The position numbers were made by a program, and so were the translations under genes. Positions 1-6,834 of a DNA stretch of 7,071 bases are shown one piece after another. The stretch is taken from contig DAIPHL010000118.1 in the NCBI GenBank assembly GCA_036771375.1, forward strand, positions 1 through 7,071, in the 5' to 3' direction. How positions within the stretch are numbered: position 1 is the first letter of the stretch; every line of letters starts with the position of its first letter. The notes beneath the pieces are model-generated. The model was not told the DNA's origin and made no database searches. It saw only the letters and a list, made by a program, of their open reading frames with translations. The DNA is from DAIPHL01 sp036771375. Lineage in GTDB: Bacteria > Synergistota > Synergistia > Synergistales > Synergistaceae.

Positions 1-192
1 GGTCGGCGGGGTGGATGTGCACGTTCGTCCCTGTGGGGTTTGCGTTTTTCCGTTCGGATGGGACCACCTCGTCGTGAAATCCCTTCGAAGCGCGTTGCCG
101 GGTTCAAACGGCCCCTTTCGAATCGGATTCGGGAGGGCGACGAACCCCTCCGAAATGCGGGGCGCGCTCGAAGACGATCTCCGTCGCTCCCT
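1..192. other. Non-coding flank downstream of citF
   Basis: No convincing gene is seen here. On the minus strand, which continues citF transcription, there is no ATG start. The only open frame is an unbroken GC-rich one with no ribosome binding site and no recognisable protein motif. An imperfect hairpin (GGAGGG 132-137 with CCCTCC 146-151, extended by TTC/GAA across a single bulged G at 131) could end citF transcripts, but no U-tract follows on the minus strand, so it is at best a weak terminator. A second small inverted repeat, CGAATC-g-GATTCG, lies at 119-131. A GTG at 65-67 (minus) opens a frame running off the left edge; it has no good Shine-Dalgarno sequence and is not called. Confidence 0.5.
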
Positions 193-1755
193 TTATTTCG
201 CCAGCTCTCTCACGACGTCGATGACGGTTCCGTCGCGCCACTCTATGACGCCGATGATCCTGTCGCCCTGGGCGACCGGCTCCATGGGGCCGCTCATCTG
301 GTGGGCACGGGCCGCGAGCTCGTCGATCGGGATGAGCGGCACGGTATGTTCTCCCTTTGCCTCCTTGCAGGCATCGATCAGGTCCTGCCTGCGCGGGTTG
401 ATGGTGACCCCGAATTCGGTGACGAGGGCGTCCACGACCTCACCGGGCGTGGTGATGGAGTGGACTCTGTCGACGACACAGGGGATACGGCCGCGAAGCA
501 GGGGTTGGGCGATAATCGTGAGCTTCGCCCCGGCTGCGGTGTCCTGGTGCCCGCCGATACCGTGCAGAAGAGCTCCATCGGCCTCGGTGTTGACGTTCAC
601 GTTGAAATCCACGTCCAGCTCCGTCGCGCCGAGAATGACGACGTCGAGCGCGTTCACCGCGGCTCCGCAGTTCCACGGGCTCGCGTACCAGTCCGCGGAG
701 ATCTCGATGTGGCGCGGATCCTCGCCGATCGATTTCACCGCTTCGAGGTCGAAGGACTGCACGTCCATCAACTTTTCCACAAGGCCTTCCTTGAGAAGAT
801 CCACGAAGTAGCCGGTGATGCCGCCCAGGCCGAAGCTTCTCTTTATCTCGCGTTTTTTCATCGCCTCGCGCATGAAGGCGGTCACGGCGAGAGGAATTCC
901 TCCGGCTCCCGTCTGAAAGCTGATGCCGTCCTTGAAATACGGAGAGGCCTCGATCAGGCGGGACGCGTACTTAGCGATCAGAAGGCGCAGCGGATCGCGC
1001 GTGACGCGGGTGGTCCCGGAGACGATCCCCGCGGGGTCGCCGATGCTCTCCACCTGGACGACGAAATCGACGTATATGCCCGGGATGGAGATCGGAGAGA
1101 TCGGAAAGGGCTGGAGGTTGTCCGTGACGGCCACCACACAGTCGGCGTACTCCGCGTCGGTGAAGGCATATCCGATGGAACCGCAGGCGGACTTCCCCAT
1201 GCGCCCGGAGATGTTCCCTCCGCAATCGGCGGTAGGAGCGGCGACGAAGGCCACATCGATGTGCACGTCGCCGGACGCGACGGCGCGTGGCCTGCCGCCG
1301 TGGCTGCGGAGGATCACCGGCTTTCCCATCCCTCCCTCGGAGACGAGTTGACCGATGGGGCCGTTGACGGACCCCATGATCTGCCGGATGACGCCGCTCT
1401 TGATATGGGGGACGATCGCCTTGTGCACGCCAAAAAGAGCCGTCGGGAAAATGGTCAGGTCCCGAATGCCCATCTCGGCGCACGCGTCGATTACCTGGTT
1501 GACGACATAGTCTCCGTTGCGGAGATGATGATGGAACGAAATCGTCATGCCGCTTTTCAGACCGGAAGCGGCGATCGCGTCTTTGATCGACGAGAGCAGC
1601 TTGCCCTTGTCGTAAGGGGAGGCCGCCTTGAGCTTGCCACCGCTTCTGAATACATCGGGTTTTCGCGCAAAGGCCCCGGCGAAGAGCTTGCCGGAAGTGT
1701 CGCCGTACCCTTCTATATGTGCAGGAATATCGCGTTTTGCAGCGTTTGTCGCCAT
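193..1755 (-). CDS. citF: Citrate lyase alpha subunit (citrate:acetyl-ACP transferase)
   Basis: The alpha subunit of cytoplasmic citrate lyase swaps the acetyl group on the acyl carrier protein for citrate, giving citryl-ACP and acetate. At 520 residues the length is normal for CitF. Family hallmarks visible in order are SFHHHLRNGD (73-82), a SHGGRPRA stretch (151-158) followed by GDVHIDVAF, NVNVNTEADG (385-394), GGHQDTAAGAKLTIIAQPL (401-419) and FGVTINPRRQDL (448-459). No frameshift or missing block is seen. The ATG at 1753-1755 is preceded by GAGGGGG (1765-1771, minus) with a 9-nt spacer; this SD lies inside the end of citE, and only 6 bp separate the citE stop from this start, so translation is probably coupled. 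It is the last gene of the citDEF operon inside the window. The identification rests on motif recall and is strong. Confidence 0.96.
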   Translation of the reverse strand: MATNAAKRDIPAHIEGYGDTSGKLFAGAFARKPDVFRSGGKLKAASPYDKGKLLSSIKDAIAASGLKSGMTISFHHHLRNGDYVVNQVIDACAEMGIRDLTIFPTALFGVHKAIVPHIKSGVIRQIMGSVNGPIGQLVSEGGMGKPVILRSHGGRPRAVASGDVHIDVAFVAAPTADCGGNISGRMGKSACGSIGYAFTDAEYADCVVAVTDNLQPFPISPISIPGIYVDFVVQVESIGDPAGIVSGTTRVTRDPLRLLIAKYASRLIEASPYFKDGISFQTGAGGIPLAVTAFMREAMKKREIKRSFGLGGITGYFVDLLKEGLVEKLMDVQSFDLEAVKSIGEDPRHIEISADWYASPWNCGAAVNALDVVILGATELDVDFNVNVNTEADGALLHGIGGHQDTAAGAKLTIIAQPLLRGRIPCVVDRVHSITTPGEVVDALVTEFGVTINPRRQDLIDACKEAKGEHTVPLIPIDELAARAHQMSGPMEPVAQGDRIIGVIEWRDGTVIDVVRELAK

Positions 1756-1761
1756 AGCAAC

Positions 1762-2655
1762 CTACCCCCTCTTCCCCGCGTCGGCCTGGCCATTCTCACC
1801 CATGAGCCCGGCGCGGACCAGCGTGTATTCGGCGCGCTTCACGACCGGCGCGTCGACCATGCGTCCGTTCACCGAAACGGCGCCGAGTCCTCGTGCCGCC
1901 GCATCCTTCGCCGCCTCGACGATCTGGAGGGCGCGTTCGATCTCCTTTTCCGTAGGCGTGTAGACCTGATGGATGATCGGTATCTGATTCGGATGTATGA
2001 CGCTCTTCCCGTCGAAACCGAGCTGTTTGACAAACTCGACCTCGCGCCGCAGACCCTCGTCGTCCGTGATCCTGGGAAACACCGTATCGAGCGCGTCGAC
2101 GCCGGCTGCACGGGCGGCGACGATCAACATCCGCCTCACCCACTCGAGTTCGGTCCCCTCCAGACTGCGATTCGTGCGAAGGTCGGCGGTAAGGTCCTCC
2201 CCTCCCGGTATGATGGCGACCACGCGCGGGGACGACTTCGCGATCTCGTAGGCGTTCCAAACGCCGAACGCGGTCTCCAGCAGGCAGAAGATCTTCGTGC
2301 GCCCGACCGGTATGTTCCACTTCGACTCGACGACGGAAAGCTCCTCGTCGAGATCCTTGACCGTCTGCGGGCTCTCGACCTTCGGCGCCCGGACTCCGTG
2401 CAGACCGTACGGGACCACGGCCGCAAGGTCGTCACGCCAGAACTCGGTGTCCAGTCCGTTGATGCGGACGGTGACTTCGCAGTCTCCGAACTCTCCACGT
2501 TTCAGGACCTCACGTATCAAAATGCGGGCGGAGTCCTTCTCGCTCGCAGAGACCGCATCCTCGAGATCAAGGACGAGGCCGTCCGAACCGAAGAGATGGC
2601 CGCGGGTGAGCATGTTGGGGTTGTTTCCCGGCAGATAAAGCATCGTTCGTCTCAT
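1762..2655 (-). CDS. citE: Citrate lyase beta subunit (citryl-ACP lyase)
   Basis: The beta subunit cleaves citryl-ACP to acetyl-ACP and oxaloacetate in the cytoplasm. It belongs to the HpcH/HpaI-like TIM-barrel lyase family. The 297-residue length is typical. Visible motifs are RRTMLYLPGNNPNML at the N-terminus, GLVLDLEDAV (26-35), VRINGL (63-68), the LLET acidic site (E127), GGEDLTADLRTNR (151-163) and GKSVIHPNQI (216-225). E127 and the acidic GGED stretch are expected to hold the metal ion. The frame stays open far upstream of 2655, but the family N-terminus MRRTMLYLPG and a GGGAGGTG ribosome site (2663-2670, minus) about 9 nt away fix the start at 2655. Its ATG overlaps the citD stop as ATGA, so the two are translationally coupled. 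The C-terminus (ENGQADAGKRG) is a short polar tail. Confidence 0.96.
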   Translation of the reverse strand: MRRTMLYLPGNNPNMLTRGHLFGSDGLVLDLEDAVSASEKDSARILIREVLKRGEFGDCEVTVRINGLDTEFWRDDLAAVVPYGLHGVRAPKVESPQTVKDLDEELSVVESKWNIPVGRTKIFCLLETAFGVWNAYEIAKSSPRVVAIIPGGEDLTADLRTNRSLEGTELEWVRRMLIVAARAAGVDALDTVFPRITDDEGLRREVEFVKQLGFDGKSVIHPNQIPIIHQVYTPTEKEIERALQIVEAAKDAAARGLGAVSVNGRMVDAPVVKRAEYTLVRAGLMGENGQADAGKRG

Positions 2656-2954
2656 TTGGAAGCACCTCCCGTAAAACGGCGGTAGGCCGCCTCGACCCGC
2701 GCGCCCAACACCACGTCCAGTGCTCCGTTGTCCTGCACACTGACCTTCACCGCCGGGGAAGCCGAAGCTTCCAATTCGTCCAGAACGGCGTTGACCTTCG
2801 CTTCCATGGCGCCCTTGAAGCGAGAGGCGCTGCTCCCCGTGATCTCGATCACCCTTCCGGAGGCCGAACCCGTGATGGTGACAAGACAATCCATGGATTC
2901 GACGGTCCCAGCCTGCGCCGTTCGTACCGGCTCCACTGCATCCACTGCGCTCAT
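2652..2954 (-). CDS. citD: Citrate lyase acyl carrier protein (gamma subunit)
   Basis: This is the small acyl carrier subunit of citrate lyase; it carries the 2'-(5''-triphosphoribosyl)-3'-dephospho-CoA arm and shuttles acetyl and citryl groups between CitF and CitE. At 100 residues it matches the family. The attachment motif AGTVESMD is present. By comparison with Klebsiella CitD (Ser14 in AGTLESSD) the modified serine is Ser20. The conserved C-terminal part NGALDVVLGARVEAAYRR (76-93) is also there. The ATG at 2952-2954 has GAGGGGG (2962-2968, minus) 7 nt upstream. It is the first gene of citDEF. The holo-form needs CitX and CitG, and activation needs CitC (acetylation); none of these genes is in the window. 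Confidence 0.95.
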   Translation of the reverse strand: MSAVDAVEPVRTAQAGTVESMDCLVTITGSASGRVIEITGSSASRFKGAMEAKVNAVLDELEASASPAVKVSVQDNGALDVVLGARVEAAYRRFTGGASK

Positions 2955-2998
2955 GCTGCGTCCCCCTCGTTAAAATATTTTGTTATGGATCGACGTTT

Positions 2999-3026
2999 GC
3001 TACGTTTTACAAAAAAAACGCATAGC
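2999..3026 (-). promoter_or_regulatory. Inverted repeat in the citDEF leader
   Basis: GCTA (2999-3002) and CGTTTT (3003-3008) are complementary to AAAACG (3015-3020) and TAGC (3023-3026), with a 6-nt loop and a 2-nt bulge (3021-3022). It falls just downstream of the transcription start predicted from the TATAAT at 3040-3045, which suits either a repressor operator or a leader hairpin. The rest of the leader is AT-rich and includes the palindrome AAAATATTTT (2972-2981) just before the citD ribosome site. A regulatory role is inferred from position only. Confidence 0.4.
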
Positions 3027-3039
3027 ATTCCCCAAAGTC

Positions 3040-3067
3040 ATTATAGCCCCATAAAAAAATGACGCAA
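3040..3067 (-). promoter_or_regulatory. Predicted promoter of citDEF
   Basis: The minus strand has a perfect TATAAT -10 box (3045 to 3040). Sixteen bp upstream is TTGCGT (3067 to 3062), which matches the -35 consensus only in TTG. Transcription would start near 3033, leaving a leader of roughly 80 nt before the citD start. The position between the ogt terminator and citD supports an independent citDEF transcript. Confidence 0.6.
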
Positions 3068-3104
3068 CCTGCCGCGCCGATACCTTACAAAAAGAGACGA
3101 ATCG

Positions 3105-3151
3105 AAAAAACCGGATGTTCCGACGGCATTGCGGCCGATCGATCCATCCGG
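3105..3151 (-). terminator. Rho-independent terminator downstream of ogt
   Basis: On the minus strand the arm CCGGATG (3151 to 3145) pairs with CATCCGG (3117 to 3111), followed at once by six U residues (3110-3105). A shorter hairpin, CGGA-aca-TCCG (3112-3122), and an inner CGGC/GCCG helix can form within it. It lies after the ogt stop and before the citDEF promoter, the expected place for a terminator separating the two transcription units. Confidence 0.6.
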
Positions 3152-3224
3152 CGGAGGAGAAAGGAAACCTCGCAAATCTCGTCCGGGACGAAGACAGACG
3201 AACTCCGTCCGGAGGAAAGGAAAC
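3149..3224. repeat. Intergenic short repeats (AAAGGAAAC and CTCCGTCCGGAG)
   Basis: AAAGGAAAC occurs twice 56 bp apart (3160-3168 and 3216-3224), each time preceded by a GGAGG-like run (GGCGGAGGAG and CCGGAGG). Between them lie the near-palindromes TCGTCC-g-GGACGA (3179-3191) and CTCCG-tc-CGGAG (3203-3214). The same nine-base word and the CTCCGTCCGG core recur, on either strand, in the non-coding region after the carrier gene (6843-6852, 6967-6976, 6983-6991). The function is unknown; a shared regulatory site or a fragment of a dispersed intergenic repeat are both possible. Confidence 0.45.
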
Positions 3225-3235
3225 ACTCTCTACGA

Positions 3236-3721
3236 TCAGGATTCTGCACGGGCGAGCGTCCTTCGTTCGAGTTCGAGCAGGAACTCCTTGATGGAAAGAC
3301 CTCCTCCGTATCCGACGAGGCTTCCGTCCGCACCGATGACCCTGTGGCAGGGGACGACCACGGCGATCGGATTTCGATTGTTGGCTCCGCCGACCGCGCG
3401 AAACGCCTTCGGCCGACCGACCCGTTCGGCGACCCATCGATAGCTTTCCGTCCCGCCGTATGGGATCTCCAGCAGGACGCGCCAGACCGCGCGCTGGAAG
3501 TCCGTTCCGCACGGGGAGAGGGGCAGATCGAACGTCCTTCTTTTGCCGGCGAGGTACTCCCGCAGCTGTCCAGCTGCACGGACGATCAGGGGACTCTCCC
3601 TTTTCGCGACGTCCCCGGGAAGTTTTTCGCCAGCGAAGAGGACGTGCGTGACGGCCTTCCCATCGTCGGATATCCAGACCCGCCCGATTCCTTCGAAATC
3701 ATAAAAAAATACACTTCTCAC
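3236..3721 (-). CDS. ogt: Methylated-DNA--protein-cysteine methyltransferase (MGMT)
   Basis: This is a suicide DNA repair protein that removes alkyl groups from O6-alkylguanine (and O4-alkylthymine) onto its own cysteine. The active-site motif PCHRV is intact, with C125 as nucleophile in the 161-residue product. The C-terminal DNA-binding part shows TDFQRAVWRVLLEIPYG (73-89), a helix-turn-helix region with FRAVGGAN (107-114), and GYGGGLSIKEFLLELE (137-152). The frame is open to a GTG at 3799, but there is no ribosome site there. The GTG at 3719-3721 has GAGGGG (3731-3736, minus) with a 9-nt spacer and gives the usual family length of about 160 residues beginning MRSVFFYDFEG. There is no Ada-type N-terminal domain. 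It appears monocistronic, with its own terminator. Ogt-type versus Ada C-terminal-type naming cannot be settled by eye. Confidence 0.93.
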   Translation of the reverse strand: MRSVFFYDFEGIGRVWISDDGKAVTHVLFAGEKLPGDVAKRESPLIVRAAGQLREYLAGKRRTFDLPLSPCGTDFQRAVWRVLLEIPYGGTESYRWVAERVGRPKAFRAVGGANNRNPIAVVVPCHRVIGADGSLVGYGGGLSIKEFLLELERRTLARAES

Positions 3722-4002
3722 TCGACAATGCCCCTCTCCTTGGAATTCAAAACAGCCGTCCCATCGACGGACGAAAGACCGGAGAAGCACCCGCGTCACA
3801 CAAGACAGGAGATCCCGGCGAGGGGAGGGCTCGAACTTCGAAAAGAGGTCTCCGATCCCCCCGAACGCGAAATCATTATGACAGAAACACCCCGAAAAAT
3901 CGAGGACACGCCCTCCCTTGGAGCGGAGAAGAGCGTTTCACAAAACCCGCCCGATCTCGTCCTCGGAGGGAAGACGACTTGTGGAGGTACGAAAGGATCT
4001 CC
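3722..4002. other. Divergent intergenic region between ogt and the amidohydrolase gene
   Basis: I see no gene in this stretch. It carries the ogt ribosome site (3731-3741, minus). A possible weak ogt -10 box, CATAAT, lies on the minus strand at 3880 to 3875, but no good -35 can be paired with it. A 7-bp inverted repeat, CGAGGAC (3901-3907) with GTCCTCG (3959-3965), could be an operator for either gene, but this is not compelling. Confidence 0.4.
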
Positions 4003-4048
4003 TTAACGCAAAAATCATATATAATATATAATGCATGATCTAAAGGAG
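4003..4048 (+). promoter_or_regulatory. Predicted promoter and ribosome site for the amidohydrolase-carrier operon
   Basis: An AT-rich tract contains two overlapping-phase TATAAT boxes, at 4020-4025 and 4027-4032. The second pairs with TTAACG (4003-4008, four of six matches to the -35 consensus) over an 18-bp spacer. Transcription would start near 4039. The ribosome site AAAGGAG (4042-4048) lies 11 nt before the ATG at 4060, so the leader is very short and leaves little room for leader-based control. Confidence 0.65.
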
Positions 4049-4059
4049 ACGATGCGGAC

Positions 4060-5295
4060 ATGCAATACAAACTCTTCAAAAACGCGAATTTGATTGACGG
4101 CAACGGAGGGGACGTCCAGGAGCTCGTCTCGGTCCTCGTGGAGGACGACAGGATAAAGGAGATCTCGAAGAAGCAAAGCGCGCCGCCATACGTCGAAGAA
4201 GTCGTCGACTGCAATGGAAACACGCTTATGCCCGGCCTGATAGACGCGCATCTCCACCTCGGCCTCGTCGAGATCGAGGTGATCAATCTCGCAAGGCGCA
4301 ATGCCCCGGGACTCATGGCCGCACGGATGTTCAAAAACCTCAGGGAAGCGCTCGACCAGGGATACACGTCGGCGAGGGACATGGGGGGAGCCGACGCCGG
4401 TTTCAGGGAGGCGGTGGCACAGGGCCTGGTCGTGGGACCGCGCCTCAAGATATGCGGTTCCGTCATAGCCCAAACGGGAGGGCACGGAGACGATCGCGTC
4501 TCGTCGGAGACGCGTCCGTATTCGGAGCCGTATCTCGGCTTTCGGGCGACGATCGCCGACGGCGTCCCGGAAGTGCTCCGGGCGGCGAGAGAGAACGTAC
4601 GCCGGGGAGCCGATTTCCTCAAGGTCATGTGCGGTGGGGGGTGTGCAAGCCCGACCCAGGGGCCGGAGACCTCGCAGTACACGCTGGAGGAGCTCGAAGC
4701 GGTCGTGAACGTCGCCGAGTCGGTGGGAACCTACGTCGCCTCTCACAGCTATTCGAACAGGAGCATCTCCCTGAGTGCGAAGGCGGGCGTCAGAACCATC
4801 GAACATGGGAACCTGATGACCAAGGAGACGGCGAAAACGGCCGCTTCGAAAGGCTGCTTTCTGGTCCCTACGCAGATCACCTACGAAGTGGTGATAGAAA
4901 AAAGCCGCGACCTGATATCGAAGCCCACCTACGATAAATTCGTCTCCGTATGCGAGGAGGGATACAATGCCATTCGAAACGCACTGGAAGTGGGCATGCC
5001 CGTCGGCGGCGGCACGGACCTGACGGGCGGCAACACCATCTTCGCGTCCGGCGCCGTGGCTTACCAGGCGAAGGCCATGGGGGCGATGGGGGCGATCGTC
5101 GCGTTCACCAAAACCAACGCGGCGATACTCGGCATAGAGAGCGAGACCGGTACGATCGAGCCCGGCAAGCTCGCCGACATTCTCGTCGTCAGAGGAAATC
5201 CTCTGACGAACATGGAGCGCTTCAAAGATCACAGGGAAAATCTGCTTGTCGTGATGCAGGGCGGAAGGTTTCACAAGAATCTTCTCTCGTCATGA
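4060..5295 (+). CDS. Metal-dependent amidohydrolase (imidazolonepropionase/Xaa-Pro dipeptidase-like)
   Basis: This 411-residue cytoplasmic hydrolase of the amidohydrolase superfamily (COG1228 type) has no signal peptide. A small N-terminal beta domain (1-57) leads into the TIM barrel, and the beta domain closes at the C-terminus (GTIEPGKLADILVVRGNP, 364-381). All binuclear metal ligands of this group are recognisable: H64 and H66 (DAHLH), K188 (DFLKV, expected to be carboxylated), H229 (SHSYS), H249 (EHGN) and D320 (GGGTD). The TGGHGD motif (139-144) is also typical. Characterised relatives are prolidases and Xaa-Arg/Lys dipeptidases that cut the amide bond of dipeptides or N-acyl amino acids, so a peptidase or N-acyl hydrolase activity is the best guess. 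True imidazolonepropionase (hutI) is less likely because no hut genes are nearby. It starts an operon with the carrier gene 40 bp downstream. Confidence 0.88.
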   Translation: MQYKLFKNANLIDGNGGDVQELVSVLVEDDRIKEISKKQSAPPYVEEVVDCNGNTLMPGLIDAHLHLGLVEIEVINLARRNAPGLMAARMFKNLREALDQGYTSARDMGGADAGFREAVAQGLVVGPRLKICGSVIAQTGGHGDDRVSSETRPYSEPYLGFRATIADGVPEVLRAARENVRRGADFLKVMCGGGCASPTQGPETSQYTLEELEAVVNVAESVGTYVASHSYSNRSISLSAKAGVRTIEHGNLMTKETAKTAASKGCFLVPTQITYEVVIEKSRDLISKPTYDKFVSVCEEGYNAIRNALEVGMPVGGGTDLTGGNTIFASGAVAYQAKAMGAMGAIVAFTKTNAAILGIESETGTIEPGKLADILVVRGNPLTNMERFKDHRENLLVVMQGGRFHKNLLSS

Positions 5296-5335
5296 CGAGC
5301 CATTCGTCAATCCAAAGGAAGGAGCATCCGGCATC

Positions 5336-6754
5336 ATGATCACCACAGAGCAGCCTTCGAAGGCAAAGGAAGAAAAGGGAATCCGCATACCGCACGTCTG
5401 GACCATCATTCTGTTCTGCCTCATCCTGGCCGGCGTAATGACCTATTTCGTGCCGGCCGGCATGTACGACAGAGTCGAGGTCGCCGGCAGAAAGGTCATC
5501 GACCCCGCCACGTTCCACTACATCGCGCAGACCCCGGTCTCGCCCTTTAACTGGTTCGTCTCCATCATCGAAGGATTCACCGCTTCCATGGGAATCATGT
5601 CGATGATATGGTTCACGATCGCAGCGACGGATGTCTACACGGAAAGCGGCACACTTCACAAGATGGTCGGCTGGATCATGAACGTATGCCGCGGAAACTA
5701 CATCCTGGTCATGGGGGCGCTCATGGCGTTTTTTGCGGTACGCGGCGCGATGGGCGCCTTCGAGCTCCACATCCCGTTCGTCCCGATGACGATCGCCCTC
5801 TCCCTCGCGTGCGGCTGCGACGTGATGACCGGGCTCGCGATCGCGATGGTCCCCACGTTCGCCGCCTTTGCCTACGGCCCCATCAACGTCTATACGGTGG
5901 CGGTCGCCCAGGGCATCGCGGGACTTCCCGTGTATTCCGCGATGACGTTCCGGGTCGTGGTATGGCTCGTGATGATGGTCGTCACGTTCTGGTTCGTGCT
6001 GCGCTACGCGGCGAAGGTCAGGAAGGACCCCTCCTGCAGCGTCACGGGGTTCTCCAATCCCTCCTCCGCCGATTTCGACATAGAGGACATAAGAAAAACG
6101 AAGATGACCGGCCGGCAAAAGATTCTCGCCTTCATGCTTCTTTCTACGATCGGTCTGCAGATGGTGGGCCCCATGCTGTGGAAGTGGAGCTTCGCACAGA
6201 TCGGCGCGCTCTGGCTCATATCCGGCATCATCGCCGGCCTGGTGGCCGGATTCGACAACTATAAAATATGCGACATCATGGGCAGGGCCTGCGCCGGCAT
6301 CTTCGTCGGCGTCATATGCATCGGCTTCGCCCGCTCGGTCTCCGTGGTCCTCACAAACGGGAACATCATGGATACGGTCATCTACGGCCTCTCCATTCCT
6401 CTGAAACAGCTTCCGAAGTCCATCTCCTCCCTTGGGATGCTCGTCATGCAGTCCGTCATCAACTTCTTCATTCCCTCCGGCTCGGGACAGGCGGCCGTCA
6501 CGATGCCCATCATGGCTCCGCTGGCGGACGTCATTGGGCTCACGAGACAGACGGCCGTGATGGCGTTTCAGCTGGGAGACGGGCTCACGAACATGATCAT
6601 ACCGACGATGGGAGCGCTTGTCGTGTACATCGGGGTCGCGAAGGTCTCCTTCTCCACCTACTTCAAATGGATACTTCCGCTGTACGGCATGCTCATGGGA
6701 ATCGGAGCCGTCGCCCTCGTCGTCGCGACGTTGATCAACCTCGGCCCGTTCTGA
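5336..6754 (+). CDS. YfcC/DcuC-family membrane carrier (putative peptide or N-acyl amino acid uptake)
   Basis: This 472-residue inner-membrane protein has about 11-12 hydrophobic segments (near 21-41, 77-97, 119-137, 143-160, 163-180, 203-223, 262-282, 285-305, 318-338, 365-385, 407-430, 443-466) and a polar cytoplasmic loop at about 224-260. It shares with E. coli YfcC the block NFFIPSGSGQAAVTMPIMAP (376-395), the AFQLGDGLTNMIIPT region (410-424), RGNYILV (119-125) and VAQGIAGLPV (190-199). The ATG at 5336 follows AAGGAG (5319-5324) by 11 nt. It is co-transcribed with the amidohydrolase, which suggests it imports that enzyme's substrate, as AbgT does for AbgAB. Relatives are variously labelled basic amino acid antiporter, C4-dicarboxylate carrier or YfcC, so the substrate is open. 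Where YfcC has GMGEE this protein reads GAFELH (140-145), so it belongs to a diverged subgroup. Confidence 0.9.
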   Translation: MITTEQPSKAKEEKGIRIPHVWTIILFCLILAGVMTYFVPAGMYDRVEVAGRKVIDPATFHYIAQTPVSPFNWFVSIIEGFTASMGIMSMIWFTIAATDVYTESGTLHKMVGWIMNVCRGNYILVMGALMAFFAVRGAMGAFELHIPFVPMTIALSLACGCDVMTGLAIAMVPTFAAFAYGPINVYTVAVAQGIAGLPVYSAMTFRVVVWLVMMVVTFWFVLRYAAKVRKDPSCSVTGFSNPSSADFDIEDIRKTKMTGRQKILAFMLLSTIGLQMVGPMLWKWSFAQIGALWLISGIIAGLVAGFDNYKICDIMGRACAGIFVGVICIGFARSVSVVLTNGNIMDTVIYGLSIPLKQLPKSISSLGMLVMQSVINFFIPSGSGQAAVTMPIMAPLADVIGLTRQTAVMAFQLGDGLTNMIIPTMGALVVYIGVAKVSFSTYFKWILPLYGMLMGIGAVALVVATLINLGPF

Positions 6755-6760
6755 GCGCCC

Positions 6761-6827
6761 TTTCCCCTCGTGGGGAAATCGTATGCAAGCCAGCCCGGTG
6801 CACAAGGCACGAGCCTGCGTCGGGCTC
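6761..6827 (+). terminator. Hairpin pair after the carrier gene, possible weak terminator
   Basis: TTTCCCC-tcgt-GGGGAAA (6761-6778) starts 6 bp after the carrier stop codon. GAGCCTG-cgt-CGGGCTC (6811-6827) follows and is trailed by TTCGATT. Neither has a proper U-tract, so termination is likely leaky, or the hairpins stabilise the 3' end of the mRNA. AGCCCG (6792-6797) can alternatively pair with CGGGCT (6821-6826), which would disrupt the second hairpin. Confidence 0.4.
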
Positions 6828-6834
6828 TTCGATT

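Noticed and set aside
40..2685. An 881-codon open frame on the plus strand, antisense to citDEF
   Set aside because: It mirrors the minus-strand citrate lyase genes in a GC-rich region. The translation is rich in Arg, Asp, Gly and Val with no recognisable domain, there is no ribosome site, and the opposite strand encodes three unmistakable citrate lyase subunits.
2656..2889. A longer citE beginning inside citD
   Set aside because: The upstream residues are out-of-frame citD sequence. MRRTMLYLPGNNP is the normal citE N-terminus and has its own strong ribosome site.
3722..3799. A 26-residue N-terminal extension of ogt from the GTG at 3799
   Set aside because: There is no Shine-Dalgarno sequence before 3799, the extra residues do not resemble the family, and the GTG at 3721 has a good one at the right spacing.
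5222..6805. A 527-codon open frame on the minus strand, antisense to the carrier gene
   Set aside because: Its product is a low-complexity His/Asp/Arg/Gly-rich sequence, as expected when a membrane protein gene is read backwards. The plus-strand carrier is well supported by family motifs and a ribosome site.
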